The notes below the pieces were generated by a model. That model was not told the DNA's origin and did not search any database. It saw only the letters and a list, made by a program, of their open reading frames with translations. The translations under genes and the position numbers were made by a program. 64,000 nucleotides of DNA, from the NCBI GenBank assembly GCA_963590165.1, contig CAVANO010000032.1, positions 1 through 64,000 of the forward strand, read 5' to 3'. Of this stretch, positions 26,111 through 36,000 are shown in pieces; within the stretch, counting starts at the first letter, position 1, and every line of letters starts with the position of its first letter. The stretch is from UBA11524 sp963590165. Its GTDB lineage: Bacteria; Bacillota; Clostridia; Christensenellales; Aristaeellaceae.

Positions 26111-26150
26111 AAAGCAGGCAATACCGCGCGATGGCGATATTGCCTGAATG
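26111..26150 (-). terminator. Hairpin after recR
   Basis: CAGGCAATA (26115-26123) pairs with TATTGCCTG (26138-26146). The T-run on the minus strand is weak. The core GGCAATACCGC matches the end of the inverted-repeat element at 10036, so it may be a much reduced relative instead of, or as well as, a terminator. Confidence 0.5.
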
Positions 26151-26151
26151 G

Positions 26152-26751
26152 TTACAATTCTCTTCTGCCCTCCATGGCTTTGGAAAGCGTTACCTCATCG
26201 GCGTACTCGAGGTCGCTGCCGACCGGCACGCCGTGCGCGATGCGGGTGCATTTGATGCCCATCGGCTTAATCAGCCGCGCGATGTAGGTCGCGGTCGCCT
26301 CACCCTCGATATCGGGGTTTGTCGCGAGGATGACCTCGGTGACCTTCTCTGTCCGCAGGCGCTCCATCAGCTCCTTGATGCGGATGTCATCCGGCCCGAC
26401 ACCGTCCATGGGCGACAGCGTGCCGTGCAGGACATGATACAGCCCATGATAGTCATGCATGCGTTCCATCGCGGCGACATCGCGAGGGTCGCGCACAACG
26501 CAAATCTGCCCGTTGTGGCGCTCCTCATTTGCACAGACGGCGCACTTCTCTGCCGATGCGAAATTGCCGCACTGTTCGCAGTAGCGGATGGCCTTGCGCC
26601 CTTGCCAGATGGCAGCTGCCAGTGCGTGCACCTCTTCCAGCGGCAGCCCGACGATATAATACGCCAGTCGGGTTGCCGTTTTCTGACCGATGCCGGGCAG
26701 TCGGGAAAGCTCCGACACCATCCGCTCAATCGGTTCAATTTGTCCTGACAT
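26152..26751 (-). CDS. recR: Recombination protein RecR
   Basis: Predicted 199 residues, the usual RecR length. Order: helix-hairpin-helix (LSRLPGIGQKTATRLA), four-cysteine zinc finger (CEQC, then CAVC), and Toprim domain with ATNPDIEGEATATY. RecR works with RecO/RecF to load RecA at gaps. The start shares one base with the stop of the YbaB gene, the standard ybaB-recR arrangement; dnaX, usually upstream, is missing here. Confidence 0.97.
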   Translation of the reverse strand: MSGQIEPIERMVSELSRLPGIGQKTATRLAYYIVGLPLEEVHALAAAIWQGRKAIRYCEQCGNFASAEKCAVCANEERHNGQICVVRDPRDVAAMERMHDYHGLYHVLHGTLSPMDGVGPDDIRIKELMERLRTEKVTEVILATNPDIEGEATATYIARLIKPMGIKCTRIAHGVPVGSDLEYADEVTLSKAMEGRREL

Positions 26752-27095
26752 CAGAACAGACCGCCCATACCGCTCATGCCGGGCGCCATCTTGCCCATGG
26801 TTTCTTCACGGTTCGCCTCGCCCTTGCGAAGTGCCTCGTTGACGGCCGCGATGATCAGATCCTGCAGCATTTCGACGTCTTCAGGGTCAACGACCTTGGG
26901 GTCGATGGTCAGGGAGAGCAGTTCGCGCTTGCCGCTAACCTTGACGGAAACGACGCCGCCGCCGGACTGCGCTTCATATTCCTGCGCGTCGAGCTTTTCC
27001 TGCGCGTCGGTCATTGCCTGCTGCATTTTTTGTGCCTGACGCATCAGCTGCTGCATGTTTGCGCCGCCGCCGAAGCCGAAATTCTGTCTTGCCAT
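26751..27095 (-). CDS. YbaB/EbfC nucleoid-associated protein
   Basis: Predicted 114 residues, small DNA-binding dimer of the YbaB/EbfC family. It has the Met/Gln-rich helix MQQLMRQAQKMQQAM and the conserved VKVSGKRELLSLTIDP strand region, with a Gly/Met-rich tail. It is coupled to recR. AGGAGGA precedes the ATG. Confidence 0.94.
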   Translation of the reverse strand: MARQNFGFGGGANMQQLMRQAQKMQQAMTDAQEKLDAQEYEAQSGGGVVSVKVSGKRELLSLTIDPKVVDPEDVEMLQDLIIAAVNEALRKGEANREETMGKMAPGMSGMGGLF

Positions 27096-27162
27096 TGTTG
27101 TGTTCCTCCTAATGATTTATGATAAATTTGAAAGTGTGCACTGCGAAGGAGTTCAGAGGCCG

Positions 27163-27268
27163 CAGGCTTCGCCTGTTTTTTAGCTTCGCCTGTTTTTTTA
27201 GCTTCGCCTGTTTTATAGCTTCGCCTGTTTTTATAGCTTCGCCTGTTTCATAGCCTCGCCTGTTTTCA
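27163..27268. repeat. Tandem array of TTCG-containing units, period 17-18 bp
   Basis: Six copies of a unit like GCTTCGCCTGTTTTTTA begin at about 27166, 27183, 27201, 27218, 27236 and 27253. The first contains a perfect micro-hairpin, CAGGCTTCGCCTG (27163-27175). The later copies lose most of the left stem. The array fills the gap between the DUF4097 gene and ybaB. Confidence 0.85.
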
Positions 27269-27312
27269 TGCCCTTGAACAGCTTGCAAAGACTGCCCATC
27301 TTTGCAAAGGTC

Positions 27313-28041
27313 TCAAATTTTTCTGATATCAAGATTTCCTGAAACCGTGGTTACCCTGACGGTGGGTGCACCGTCGACAATGGATACCCCATCCGTCAGC
27401 ATTCTGCCGGAAACGGAGCGCAGAATCGCATCGCATTGCTCTGCAGGAATTTCCAGCCCGATGCCGCCCGATACCGATACCGCCTTGAAGCTCGTGAACA
27501 TGTCCGTAAACGAGAGCATCGCGCCGCGGCTGACCGAGGAAAGCGAAACGTTGCTGAACGACAGGTGCTCCAGGCAAAGCGCGCCGGTCGTTGTGAAGAG
27601 ATTGCACTCCTGACCGCGCAGGTCGTTGCCGGCAATGTCGCCGCCGTTTTTGACGGTCAGACTCAGGCTGTTCACGTCCGAGAGCATCACGAAGCCGGAG
27701 AGCGACTCAATCGACAGGTCACTGACCGACAGACCGCGAATGTGAATGCTGCCGGAGGTTGTCCGCAGTTCCACACGACCTTTCCATGAGCGCGGCACAC
27801 GCACCGTTGCCTGAAGCCACCGTGCACTCAGCGGCAGCGGCGATAAGGCGGCAGGGGACTGCTCCATCGTGAGTGTATCGCCGTTTTGCGTCAGGGCAAT
27901 TGCCTTCATGTCGTGGTCATCGCCGGACGCCATGACCTGAATTTCCTGCGTGTCGTCCGCATAGACTTCCAGCAAGGTGCCGGAAAGGTGGATGACCAGC
28001 TGCGTAATCGTCAGCGCCGGAAAGGAAGAGCGGGTATTCAT
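27313..28041 (-). CDS. DUF4097-type beta-helix protein
   Basis: Predicted 242 residues of repeating short beta strands rich in Ser, Gly, Val and Leu (for example ELRTTSGSIHIRGLSVSDL, then VSGNLDIRK at the end), typical of DUF4097 adhesin-like repeats. No signal peptide or membrane helix, so its site of action is unclear; relatives are often encoded beside PspC or sensor proteins, which are absent here. Function unknown. Confidence 0.75.
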   Translation of the reverse strand: MNTRSSFPALTITQLVIHLSGTLLEVYADDTQEIQVMASGDDHDMKAIALTQNGDTLTMEQSPAALSPLPLSARWLQATVRVPRSWKGRVELRTTSGSIHIRGLSVSDLSIESLSGFVMLSDVNSLSLTVKNGGDIAGNDLRGQECNLFTTTGALCLEHLSFSNVSLSSVSRGAMLSFTDMFTSFKAVSVSGGIGLEIPAEQCDAILRSVSGRMLTDGVSIVDGAPTVRVTTVSGNLDIRKI

Positions 28042-28104
28042 GCGCGTTCACCTCCGTGATGTACTCCATCATAGCACGTTTTTCATTCGCTTGCAAGTAT
28101 CGCT

Positions 28105-30570
28105 TTATTCCAGCAGCACCGCACCGGTTACAACATCGTCCATCAGTGCAATCAGCAGCGGCAGACCGCGCTCCTGCTTGCCTTGCAGGCGGATTGCGTC
28201 TTTTTCGAGCGTTGTCGGCGGCGTCCGCACCTGCGTGACGCGGATGAGGTGGTCGCCTTCGGACAGGCGGACGATGCCGGCGAGGCACTGCCCATTGCTG
28301 CCGTTTTTATTAAAGTAGAAGGATTTGACACCCTTGCCGTTGCGGTTCTGCCGCTCGAAATCAACGGACAGCAGGCGCTTGCCGTAGCCGCGGTCGGTCA
28401 GCAGAACAATCTGATCATTTTCCTGCAGCTGCTCGCACCAGATGACCTCGTCGTCCTCATCAACCTGCATGCAGCGCACGCCGGCAGCAACGCGCCCCTG
28501 CACAGGAATGCTCTCCAGCGTGAAGCGGATGCACTGCCCCTTCCGGCTGAACATCAGCAGGTCATCGCGACTGGCGGCAGGCAGGATGGTCAGCAGGCTG
28601 TCGCCCTTCTTGATGTTGACGGCGGCGAACTTTTTGCTGCGGACATCGTATTCCGCCGCGGCGGTGCGCTTGACCATGCCTTGACGCGTCACGAACAGCA
28701 AATCCGGCAGATGCGCGATATCGACCATGCGCGTGCACGTCATCCACAGCGCCTTTTCGCCGTCCTCCAGCCCGACAAGCAAGCCCGAAAGCAGCTGACC
28801 GCGCTCTTTCGGTTTTACCTCGTTGAGCGATGCGACCGGCAGCTGATAGCAGTTGCCGTGATTCGTGAAAATCAGCAGCGTTTCGTCCGTGCGTGACATG
28901 AAGAGGAAGTCGGCGTATTCGTTTTCATCCTCCGCACGGGTCGGCAGCGGTGTCTTCTTATATACAGCCGGATTCATGCGCTTGAGCTGACTGCTGCCGG
29001 TAAAGGCGACAATGACCTCCTCCGGTGCGCTCTTTTCTGCCTCCTCCTCGACGGGGGATTCGTCTGCATCCTCGATGCTGGTTCGGCGCGGGTCGCCGTA
29101 CTCTTCCGCGATTTCCCTGAGCTCCTTCGCGATGACGGCGAGCAGCTTCTTTTCACTCTTGAGGATGCCTTCGAGGCGGTCGATGAGCTTCAGGATGTCT
29201 TCATATTCCTTGCGCAGCGCGAGAATTTCAAGATTCGTCAGCCGCTGCAGGCGCATGTCCAGAATCGCCTGTGCCTGCACATCGCTGAGCGAGAATCGTT
29301 CCATCAGGCGCGTTTTGGCTTCCTTCGGGTTCTTGGAGGAGCGGATGAGCGCGATGACTTCATCGAGGTTGTCCACGGCAATCATCAAGCCCTGCAAAAT
29401 GTGCGCCCGTGCCTTTGCCTGATTGAGGTCGTACGCCGTGCGGCGCGATACGACATTCTTCTGATGGCGGATGAAGTGCCCGAGCATGGTCTTGAGCCCC
29501 ATCTGCACGGGCTTACCCTCGGCGATGGCAACCATGTTCACGCCGAAGGTGACTTGCAGGTCGGAATATTTGTAGAGGAGCTTCAGAATTTTGTCGGCAT
29601 CGGCATCTTTCTTCAGCTCGATGACGGCACGCATGCCCTCGCGGTCGGATTCATCGCGGATGTCATAGATGTTGCCGAGTTGCCCCTTCTTTTCCTCTGT
29701 AAGCTTCAGAATCTTCTCGAGCATCGCCGCCTTGTTGACCATGTACGGCACTTCAGTGATGACGAGCAGCTTGCGCCCTGAGATGCCGTCCTCCACATGC
29801 ACGCGCGCGCGCAGGGACAGTTTCGAGCGGCCTGTTTCGTAGCCCCTGCGGATTTCCTCGTTACGCACGAGCACGCCGCCGGTCGGAAAGTCCGGACCGG
29901 GGATGATTTGCATCAGCTCATCCAGCGAAATGTCAGGATTGTCAATCATCGCCAGCGCTGCGCGGATGCTTTCGCCAAGGTTGTGCGGTGGAATGTTCGT
30001 CGCCAAACCGACCGCGATGCCGCTTGCACCGTTCACCAGCAGATTCGGGAAGCGTGCCGGCAGCATATCCGGTTCCTTGAGCGTGTCATCGAAGTTCAGG
30101 CGGAAGGGTACAGTGTCCTTCTCGATGTCCCGAAGCATCAGCAGAGCCAGAGGCGTCATGCGCGCCTCCGTATAACGCATGGCAGCGGCGCTGTCGCCGT
30201 CAATTGAGCCGAAATTGCCGTGACCGTCGACCATCGTGCCGCGCATGGAGAAGTCCTGCGCCATGCGGACGAGCGCGTCATACACGGAGGAATCGCCGTG
30301 CGGATGATATTTGCCCAGGCAGTCGCCGACAATACGGGCGCACTTGCGGTGCGGCTTATCCGGCGTTGTGCCCAGCTCCATCATGGTATACAGAATCCGG
30401 CGCTGAACGGGCTTGAGACCGTCTTCCACACGCGGCAGTGCGCGCTCCAGAATGACGTGCTCTGCGTAGGGCATCATGGACTGATGCATGACGTCTTCGA
30501 CGGTTGTTTGCAGGATGCGGGAAGGGTCGTCCTTGGGAATCGGGCGGTTGTCGCTTGTTTTCTTCGCCAT
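28105..30570 (-). CDS. parC: Type IIA topoisomerase subunit A (ParC/GrlA-like)
   Basis: Predicted 821 residues. N-terminal winged-helix and tower domains with DGLKPVQRRILYTM, the QRDR region, and the catalytic Tyr in AAMRYTEARM; then a coiled coil and a C-terminal beta-pinwheel. I see no clear GyrA-box (QRRGGKG) in the pinwheel, which favours topoisomerase IV over gyrase, but low-GC and Clostridial sequences vary. Starts 4 bases after the B subunit, so both are one operon making the A2B2 enzyme. Confidence 0.88.
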   Translation of the reverse strand: MAKKTSDNRPIPKDDPSRILQTTVEDVMHQSMMPYAEHVILERALPRVEDGLKPVQRRILYTMMELGTTPDKPHRKCARIVGDCLGKYHPHGDSSVYDALVRMAQDFSMRGTMVDGHGNFGSIDGDSAAAMRYTEARMTPLALLMLRDIEKDTVPFRLNFDDTLKEPDMLPARFPNLLVNGASGIAVGLATNIPPHNLGESIRAALAMIDNPDISLDELMQIIPGPDFPTGGVLVRNEEIRRGYETGRSKLSLRARVHVEDGISGRKLLVITEVPYMVNKAAMLEKILKLTEEKKGQLGNIYDIRDESDREGMRAVIELKKDADADKILKLLYKYSDLQVTFGVNMVAIAEGKPVQMGLKTMLGHFIRHQKNVVSRRTAYDLNQAKARAHILQGLMIAVDNLDEVIALIRSSKNPKEAKTRLMERFSLSDVQAQAILDMRLQRLTNLEILALRKEYEDILKLIDRLEGILKSEKKLLAVIAKELREIAEEYGDPRRTSIEDADESPVEEEAEKSAPEEVIVAFTGSSQLKRMNPAVYKKTPLPTRAEDENEYADFLFMSRTDETLLIFTNHGNCYQLPVASLNEVKPKERGQLLSGLLVGLEDGEKALWMTCTRMVDIAHLPDLLFVTRQGMVKRTAAAEYDVRSKKFAAVNIKKGDSLLTILPAASRDDLLMFSRKGQCIRFTLESIPVQGRVAAGVRCMQVDEDDEVIWCEQLQENDQIVLLTDRGYGKRLLSVDFERQNRNGKGVKSFYFNKNGSNGQCLAGIVRLSEGDHLIRVTQVRTPPTTLEKDAIRLQGKQERGLPLLIALMDDVVTGAVLLE

Positions 30571-30573
30571 GGC

Positions 30574-32556
30574 TTACTTCTCTCCCTCCTGCTGATTTTC
30601 AGGCAGCTTGAAATCATCCGGCTTGTTGAAGTCAGCGTTTTCGATGATGTAATCGCGCCGCGGCTCAACCTTGTCGCCCATGAGGATGGTGATGCGCCTG
30701 TCAGCCAGCGCCGCGTCCTCAATCGTTACCTGCATTAATTTGCGCTGCGACGGGTCCATGGTCGTCGCCCAGAGCTGCTCCGGGTTCATCTCGCCGAGTC
30801 CCTTGTAGCGCTGCAGCGTATAGCCCTTGCCGGCTGCTTTGATGCACTTCTCCAGTTCCTTATCGTCATAGGCGTACATGACCTTGGCGCCCTTCTGCAC
30901 CTTGTAGAGCGGCGGCATGCCGATGTACACATGTCCGCCCATGACAAGCTCCTTCATATAGCGGAAGAAGAACGTCAGCAGAATGGCGCGGATATGGGCG
31001 CCGTCCTGGTCGGCATCGGAAAGGATAATCACCTTGTGGTACTTGAGATTGGCGAGGTTGAAGCTCTCGTCGATGGACGTGCCGAGCGCTGTAATCAGCG
31101 AACGGAACTCCTCGTTGCTCAGCACCTGGTCGAGGCGCTTCTTTTCGGCGTTAAGCGGCTTGCCGCGCAGGGGCAGAATCGCCTGATAACGGCTATCGCG
31201 ACCCTGCTTTGCGCTGCCGCCTGCGGAATCGCCCTCGACGATGAACAGCTCGTTGTCCTCGGGCTTTTTCCCACGGCAGGCACTCAGCTTGCCCACCAGC
31301 GGTGCGGCATCGAGCTGATTCGCCTTGCGGGCGTTGTCGCGCGTCTTTCGCGCCGCTTCACGCACCTGCGCCGCCTTGAGTGCTTTCTGCACAATCAGCT
31401 GCGCCGTCGGTTGATTCTTGAGGTTCTCCAGCCACGCGCCCAGCTGCTGCGTGATGATGCTCTCGACTGCCGGACGCACTTCACTGTTGCCAAGGCGACC
31501 CTTCGTCTGTCCCTCAAACTGCGGATTCTTGACCATTGCGGTCAGTACGCAGCTCAAGCCCTCGCGGAAGTCCTCGCCGGTCAGGTTGCTGTCCTTCTCC
31601 TTGAGGACGCCCGTGCGCCGCGCATAGTCATTGAACAACTTCGTGAATGCCGCCTTGAAGCCGGTTTCATGTGAGCCGCCTTCCGCCGTCGGGATGTTGT
31701 TGACATAGGAAAACAGGCTTTCCGTATAGCCGTCCGTATACTGAATCGCCACGCGGCAGATGACATCATCCTTCTTGCCTTCGAGGAAAATCGGCTCCTC
31801 ATTGAGCACCGTGCGGCCGTCATTCAGATAGCGGACATAGTCCATGATGCCGCCTTCATAATGGAAGACATGCTCGCGTTTGTCCGGCTCGGCGCGTTCA
31901 TCCGTGAACACGATTTTCAGCCCGCGGTTCAGGTACGCCAACTCCTGCAGACGGCGGTGCACCGTGTCATAATTGAAGTGTACATCCTCGAAAATCGTGT
32001 CATCCGGCATGAAACGGACGAGCGTGCCGCGCTTGCGCGTGTTGCCGACCCTTGCCAGCGGCGCATCCGGTTTGCCTGCCGCCACCTTGCCCGTCTGCGG
32101 GTTCAGCTGACTGGTGAAGCGCATCGAATAATGCGAAAAATCGCGGTAGATATCGACGGTCAGCCATTTGCTCAGCGCGTTGACCACCGATGCGCCCACG
32201 CCGTGCAGTCCGCCGGAATAGCTGTAATTATCGTTATTGAACTTGCCGCCGGCGTGCAGGATGGTGAAAATAACCTCCGCACCGCTGACATGCATCGTCG
32301 GATGCTCATCGACCGGCATACCGCGCCCGTTATCATACACCGATGCCGACCCATCGCTATGCAGCGTCACGTGCACCTCATCCGCAAAGCCGTTTGATGC
32401 TTCGTCAATCGCGTTATCCACGATTTCCCAGAGCAGATGATGCAGCCCGCGCGTGGACGTCGAGCCGATATACATGCCCGGACGCATCCGAACCGCCTCG
32501 AGTCCCTCAAGCACCTGAATGTTGCCCGCGTCGTAATGATTGACCTGATTTGCCAT
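30574..32556 (-). CDS. parE: Type IIA topoisomerase subunit B (ParE/GrlB-like)
   Basis: Predicted 660 residues: GHKL ATPase (EIVDNAIDEAS, DNGRGMPV, GGLHGVGASVVNALS), transducer domain, and Toprim with EGDSAGGSAKQGRD and DADQDGAHIR, ending in the YKGLGEMNPEQLW segment. Length fits GyrB/ParE of Gram-positives without insertions. It could be called GyrB if this is the only pair in the genome. A consensus promoter lies 36-64 bases upstream. Confidence 0.9.
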   Translation of the reverse strand: MANQVNHYDAGNIQVLEGLEAVRMRPGMYIGSTSTRGLHHLLWEIVDNAIDEASNGFADEVHVTLHSDGSASVYDNGRGMPVDEHPTMHVSGAEVIFTILHAGGKFNNDNYSYSGGLHGVGASVVNALSKWLTVDIYRDFSHYSMRFTSQLNPQTGKVAAGKPDAPLARVGNTRKRGTLVRFMPDDTIFEDVHFNYDTVHRRLQELAYLNRGLKIVFTDERAEPDKREHVFHYEGGIMDYVRYLNDGRTVLNEEPIFLEGKKDDVICRVAIQYTDGYTESLFSYVNNIPTAEGGSHETGFKAAFTKLFNDYARRTGVLKEKDSNLTGEDFREGLSCVLTAMVKNPQFEGQTKGRLGNSEVRPAVESIITQQLGAWLENLKNQPTAQLIVQKALKAAQVREAARKTRDNARKANQLDAAPLVGKLSACRGKKPEDNELFIVEGDSAGGSAKQGRDSRYQAILPLRGKPLNAEKKRLDQVLSNEEFRSLITALGTSIDESFNLANLKYHKVIILSDADQDGAHIRAILLTFFFRYMKELVMGGHVYIGMPPLYKVQKGAKVMYAYDDKELEKCIKAAGKGYTLQRYKGLGEMNPEQLWATTMDPSQRKLMQVTIEDAALADRRITILMGDKVEPRRDYIIENADFNKPDDFKLPENQQEGEK

Positions 32557-32591
32557 AGATAAGCTCCTTCGCTTTGGGAATATCAGGGGAT

Positions 32592-32620
32592 ATTATACCA
32601 CATCGCACGGCTTTCATCAA
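32592..32620 (-). promoter_or_regulatory. Promoter of the topoisomerase operon
   Basis: On the minus strand TTGATG (32620-32615) and TATAAT (32597-32592) are 17 bases apart. Confidence 0.75.
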
Positions 32621-32628
32621 GGCGAACA

Positions 32629-32772
32629 GAAAACGGGACAAAGTCAGAAAACGGGACGAAGTCAGAAAACGGGACGAAGTCAGAAAACGGGACGAAATCA
32701 AAAAACGGGACGAAGTCAGAAAACGGGACGAAGTTAAAAAACGGGACGAAGTCAGAAAACGGGACGAAGTCC
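32629..32772. repeat. 18-bp tandem repeat array, eight units
   Basis: Eight consecutive 18-bp units of GAAAACGGGACGAAGTCA with one or two changes each. The last unit becomes GGGACGAAGTCCC, a perfect 5-bp hairpin with loop GAA. The period is a multiple of three and lacks stops, so it gives spurious open frames on both strands. Together with promoters on both sides it makes up the 305-bp gap between parE and the tRNA. Confidence 0.95.
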
Positions 32773-32803
32773 CCTCGCGATGCACGAAAATTTAAAATAC
32801 GCC

Positions 32804-32832
32804 TTGACAAACTCCTTTTTGCGTGATATGAT
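32804..32832 (+). promoter_or_regulatory. Promoter of tRNA-Trp
   Basis: TTGACA (32804-32809) and TATGAT (32827-32832), spaced 17 bases, 30 bases before the tRNA: a near-perfect vegetative promoter. Confidence 0.85.
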
Positions 32833-32861
32833 ATTGACTGTTCCGGTTACGACAACCGTAT

Positions 32862-32932
32862 AGGGGCATGGTGTAATGGTAACACGTGGGTCTCCAAAAC
32901 CTTTGTTGAGGGTTCGAGTCCTTCTGCCCCTG
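32862..32932 (+). tRNA. tRNA-Trp (anticodon CCA)
   Basis: Acceptor AGGGGCA pairs with TGCCCCT; D stem GTGT/ACAC; anticodon loop CTCCAAA at 32892-32898 gives anticodon CCA; T stem GAGGG with CCTTC around TTCGAGT; discriminator G. The 3' CCA is not encoded. The anticodon stem TGGGT/ACCTT has a T-T mismatch at its first position and a G-T pair next to it, which is odd. Single gene with its own promoter and terminator. Confidence 0.92.
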
Positions 32933-32935
32933 CTG

Positions 32936-32971
32936 AGCGCTGATCTTGCTTTCAAGGTCAGCGCTTTTTTG
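32936..32971 (+). terminator. Terminator of tRNA-Trp
   Basis: AGCGCTGA...CTTG pairs with CAAG...TCAGCGCT across a short loop, followed by six T residues. Confidence 0.9.
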
Positions 32972-32986
32972 TGCGACTGCGCCATC

Positions 32987-33015
32987 TTGAAACAAGCCGT
33001 GTCCTATGGTATGAT
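32987..33015 (+). promoter_or_regulatory. Promoter of the helicase operon
   Basis: TTGAAA (32987-32992) and TATGAT (33010-33015), 17 bases apart, about 40 bases before the start codon. Confidence 0.75.
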
Positions 33016-33056
33016 AAGGAATGAAATGAACGCTCGTTCTACGGAGGATTTTGTCT

Positions 33057-36000
33057 ATGCTCCATTCCGGCCTGTATGAGCTGCTGATTAATGCTGAGGT
33101 GGCTGATGATCTCCGGCGGATTCCGGCAGTACGCAAAGCAATTGATGCGCTCGACTCGGCGGAGGCGCCGGCAGTGCTGTCGAAATATGTGGCGGATGTT
33201 GTCCGGCAGTCGCTGCAGGAAATCGGGGACAACGCTCCGGAAAAACAGGTGGCGCTCGTCAACCGGATCATCGGTTTGCTCGGCCAGTCGGGGAAAAACG
33301 TCATGGAGCCCGCCGAGCAGCTGACTGCGCTGCTGGAGGAGCATGACCCGCGAATCGCGATGGGCAAAAGCGCGAAGGAACTGTTACGACCGGAAACATC
33401 CGTCGCGATGAGCAGCCTGTTCACAGGCGCGGTGCATGAACCGGCGATGTTCGCCGAGTTAAAGAAGGAAATTGTCTCTGCCGATCGCATCGATATGCTT
33501 GTGTCGTTCATCCGCTTCAGCGGATTGCGGCTGATTCTGGAGGAGCTGACCGAATTCACGCAGCGCGGCGGCATTTTGCGCATCATCACGACGAGCTACA
33601 TGGGTGCGACGGAGGTGAAGGCGGTCGAGGAGCTGTCGAAGCTGCCGAACACGTTCATCCGCGTCAGCTATGACACGAAGCGCACACGCCTGCATGCCAA
33701 GACATATGTGTTTTACCGTGACACGGGCTTCACGACGGCATACATTGGCTCTTCAAACCTGTCGAATGCCGCCATTTCCAGCGGCATGGAGTGGAATGTC
33801 AAGGTAACCGCGAAGGACCAGCCGGATATTCTCCGTAAGGTCATGGCGACGTTCGATGCGTACTGGCATTCTGATGAATTTGAGGACTACACGGCGGACA
33901 GCCGCGGCAAGCTGGCGGAGGCGCTCGATGCTGAGAAGTATCATGGCAGTGCACCGCGCTTCCTCTTTGACATCCGCCCGTATCCGTATCAGCAGGAGAT
34001 TCTTGACCGGCTGCGTGCAGAACGCGAGGTGCGCGGATATTTTCGCAACCTTGTCGTTGCAGCGACCGGCACCGGCAAGACGGTCATTTCTGCGATGGAT
34101 TACCGCGGATTTGTGCACAGCCATCCGGAAAAGGCAAACCGCTTGCTGTTCATCGCACACCGCGAAGAAATTCTCAAACAGAGCATCGAAACTTTCCGAG
34201 GCGTGCTCAAAGATGTAAACTTCGGCGAGCTGTGGGTCGGTAATTTTCGTCCGGAGCACATGGAACATGTGTTTATTTCCGTGCAGACGATGTGCAGCCA
34301 GCGCCTTTGGGAGCATCTGTCGCCGGATTACTATGATTACATCGTGGTAGACGAGACGCATCACGCCGCTGCCGACAGCTACGGCAAGGTACTGACCACA
34401 TTCAAACCGAAAATTCTGCTCGGTCTGACGGCAACACCGGAACGCCTTGACGGCAAGAGCATTCTCGACTACTTTGACCACCGCATCGCAGCCGAAATCC
34501 GCTTACCGGAAGCCATTGACCGCAAGCTGCTGTGTCCATTCCAGTATTTCGGCGTATCCGACACGGTTGACCTGACCGATTTGCATTGGGTGCACGGCGG
34601 CTATGACCGTAAGGAACTGTCAAGCCTTTACAGCATGAATCAGACGGTTGCCGTCAGGCGTGCTGACCATATTCTGCACCAGCTGGACAAGTACACGGCG
34701 GATATGCGCTGCTTAAAGGCACTCGGCTTCTGTGTGTCCATCGAGCATGCCTGCTTCATGGCGGAACAGTTCAATCATGCAGGCGTGCCGTCCATCGCGC
34801 TGAGCAGCCAGTCAGCTGATGCGGAACGTGTCAGCGCAAAGAAGCACCTTGTCAGCGGCGAAATCAAGGTCATTTTCGTTGTCGACCTGTATAACGAGGG
34901 TGTCGATATTCCCGAAGTCAACACGGTACTCTTCCTTCGCCCGACAGAGTCGCTGACCATCTTCCTGCAGCAGCTCGGACGCGGTCTGCGCCTGTCGGAA
35001 GGCAAGGACTGCCTGACCGTGCTGGACTTCATCGGCGCTGCGAACCGCCGTTACAATTTCGAGCAGAAATTCGCCGCCCTGCTGACGGATGACCGCACCA
35101 GCGTTGAGAAGGAAATTAAACGCGGCTTCATCGCAGTCCCGAAGGGATGTTATATTCAGCTCGAAAAGAAAGCACAGCGCATTATTCTCGACAACATCAA
35201 GGCAAGTTATGGGGCACGCCGCGCCCTTGTCAGCCGCATTGCCGCCTTCTCGGAGGAAAACAGTCAGCCGTTGACGCTGCCGAATTTTCTGCACTATACC
35301 GGCATGGATGCACGCAGCCTGTACAAGTGGGACAGCTTTTCGCAGCTCTGTGCCGAGGCGGGTGTGCGCCCCGAGTTTGATGAGCCTGCGAAGGAGGAGA
35401 TCACAAGGGCACTCATCCGCATTGCTGCCATCGACTCGCGCAGGTGGATTCGCTTTCTACTGACACTCCTGCCGAATCTCGCGGATACGGATTTCAATGC
35501 CTTATCTGAAGAGCAGCGCCTTATGTTCTCCATGTTCCATGCGACCATATGGGGCACAGCCGCTGATTTCACCAGCGCAGATTTTCGCCGTCATGTGCAT
35601 GAGCTGTCCGAAAGTCCTATCATATTGAACGAACTGATGATGCTCCTCAGCGATCGATTCGACAGCATCGACTTCATCGACGAGCGTAATACGCTGCCTT
35701 ACGTCTGTCCGCTCGATGTTCACTGCACATACACGCGCGACCAGCTGCTTTGTGCGCTGGGTTTCAACGCGTTCAGTGCCATGCGCGAGGGTGTCAAGTA
35801 CCTGCCTGACATCAAGACAGACATTTTCCTCATCACGCTGAACAAGAGCGACAAGGATTATTCACCAACGACCATGTACAACGATTACGCCGTCAATCCG
35901 ACCCTGTTCCACTGGCAGAGCCAGAGCACGACAACGCCCGAATCGCCGACCGGTCAGCGATACATTCACCATGCGGCGCTCGGCGGACACATCCTGCTGT

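Noticed and set aside
7328..32556. Replication origin nearby (parAB, walJ, ybaB-recR, topoisomerase genes)
   Set aside because: No dnaA, dnaN or cluster of TTATCCACA boxes is seen; the only near matches are inside coding sequence.
32629..32772. CRISPR array
   Set aside because: Units are 18 bp and contiguous with no unique spacers, and no cas genes are present.
32507..32810. Open frames of repeated KRDEVR or SRFLT units
   Set aside because: They only reflect the 18-bp repeat, whose period is a multiple of three without stops; no ribosome site.
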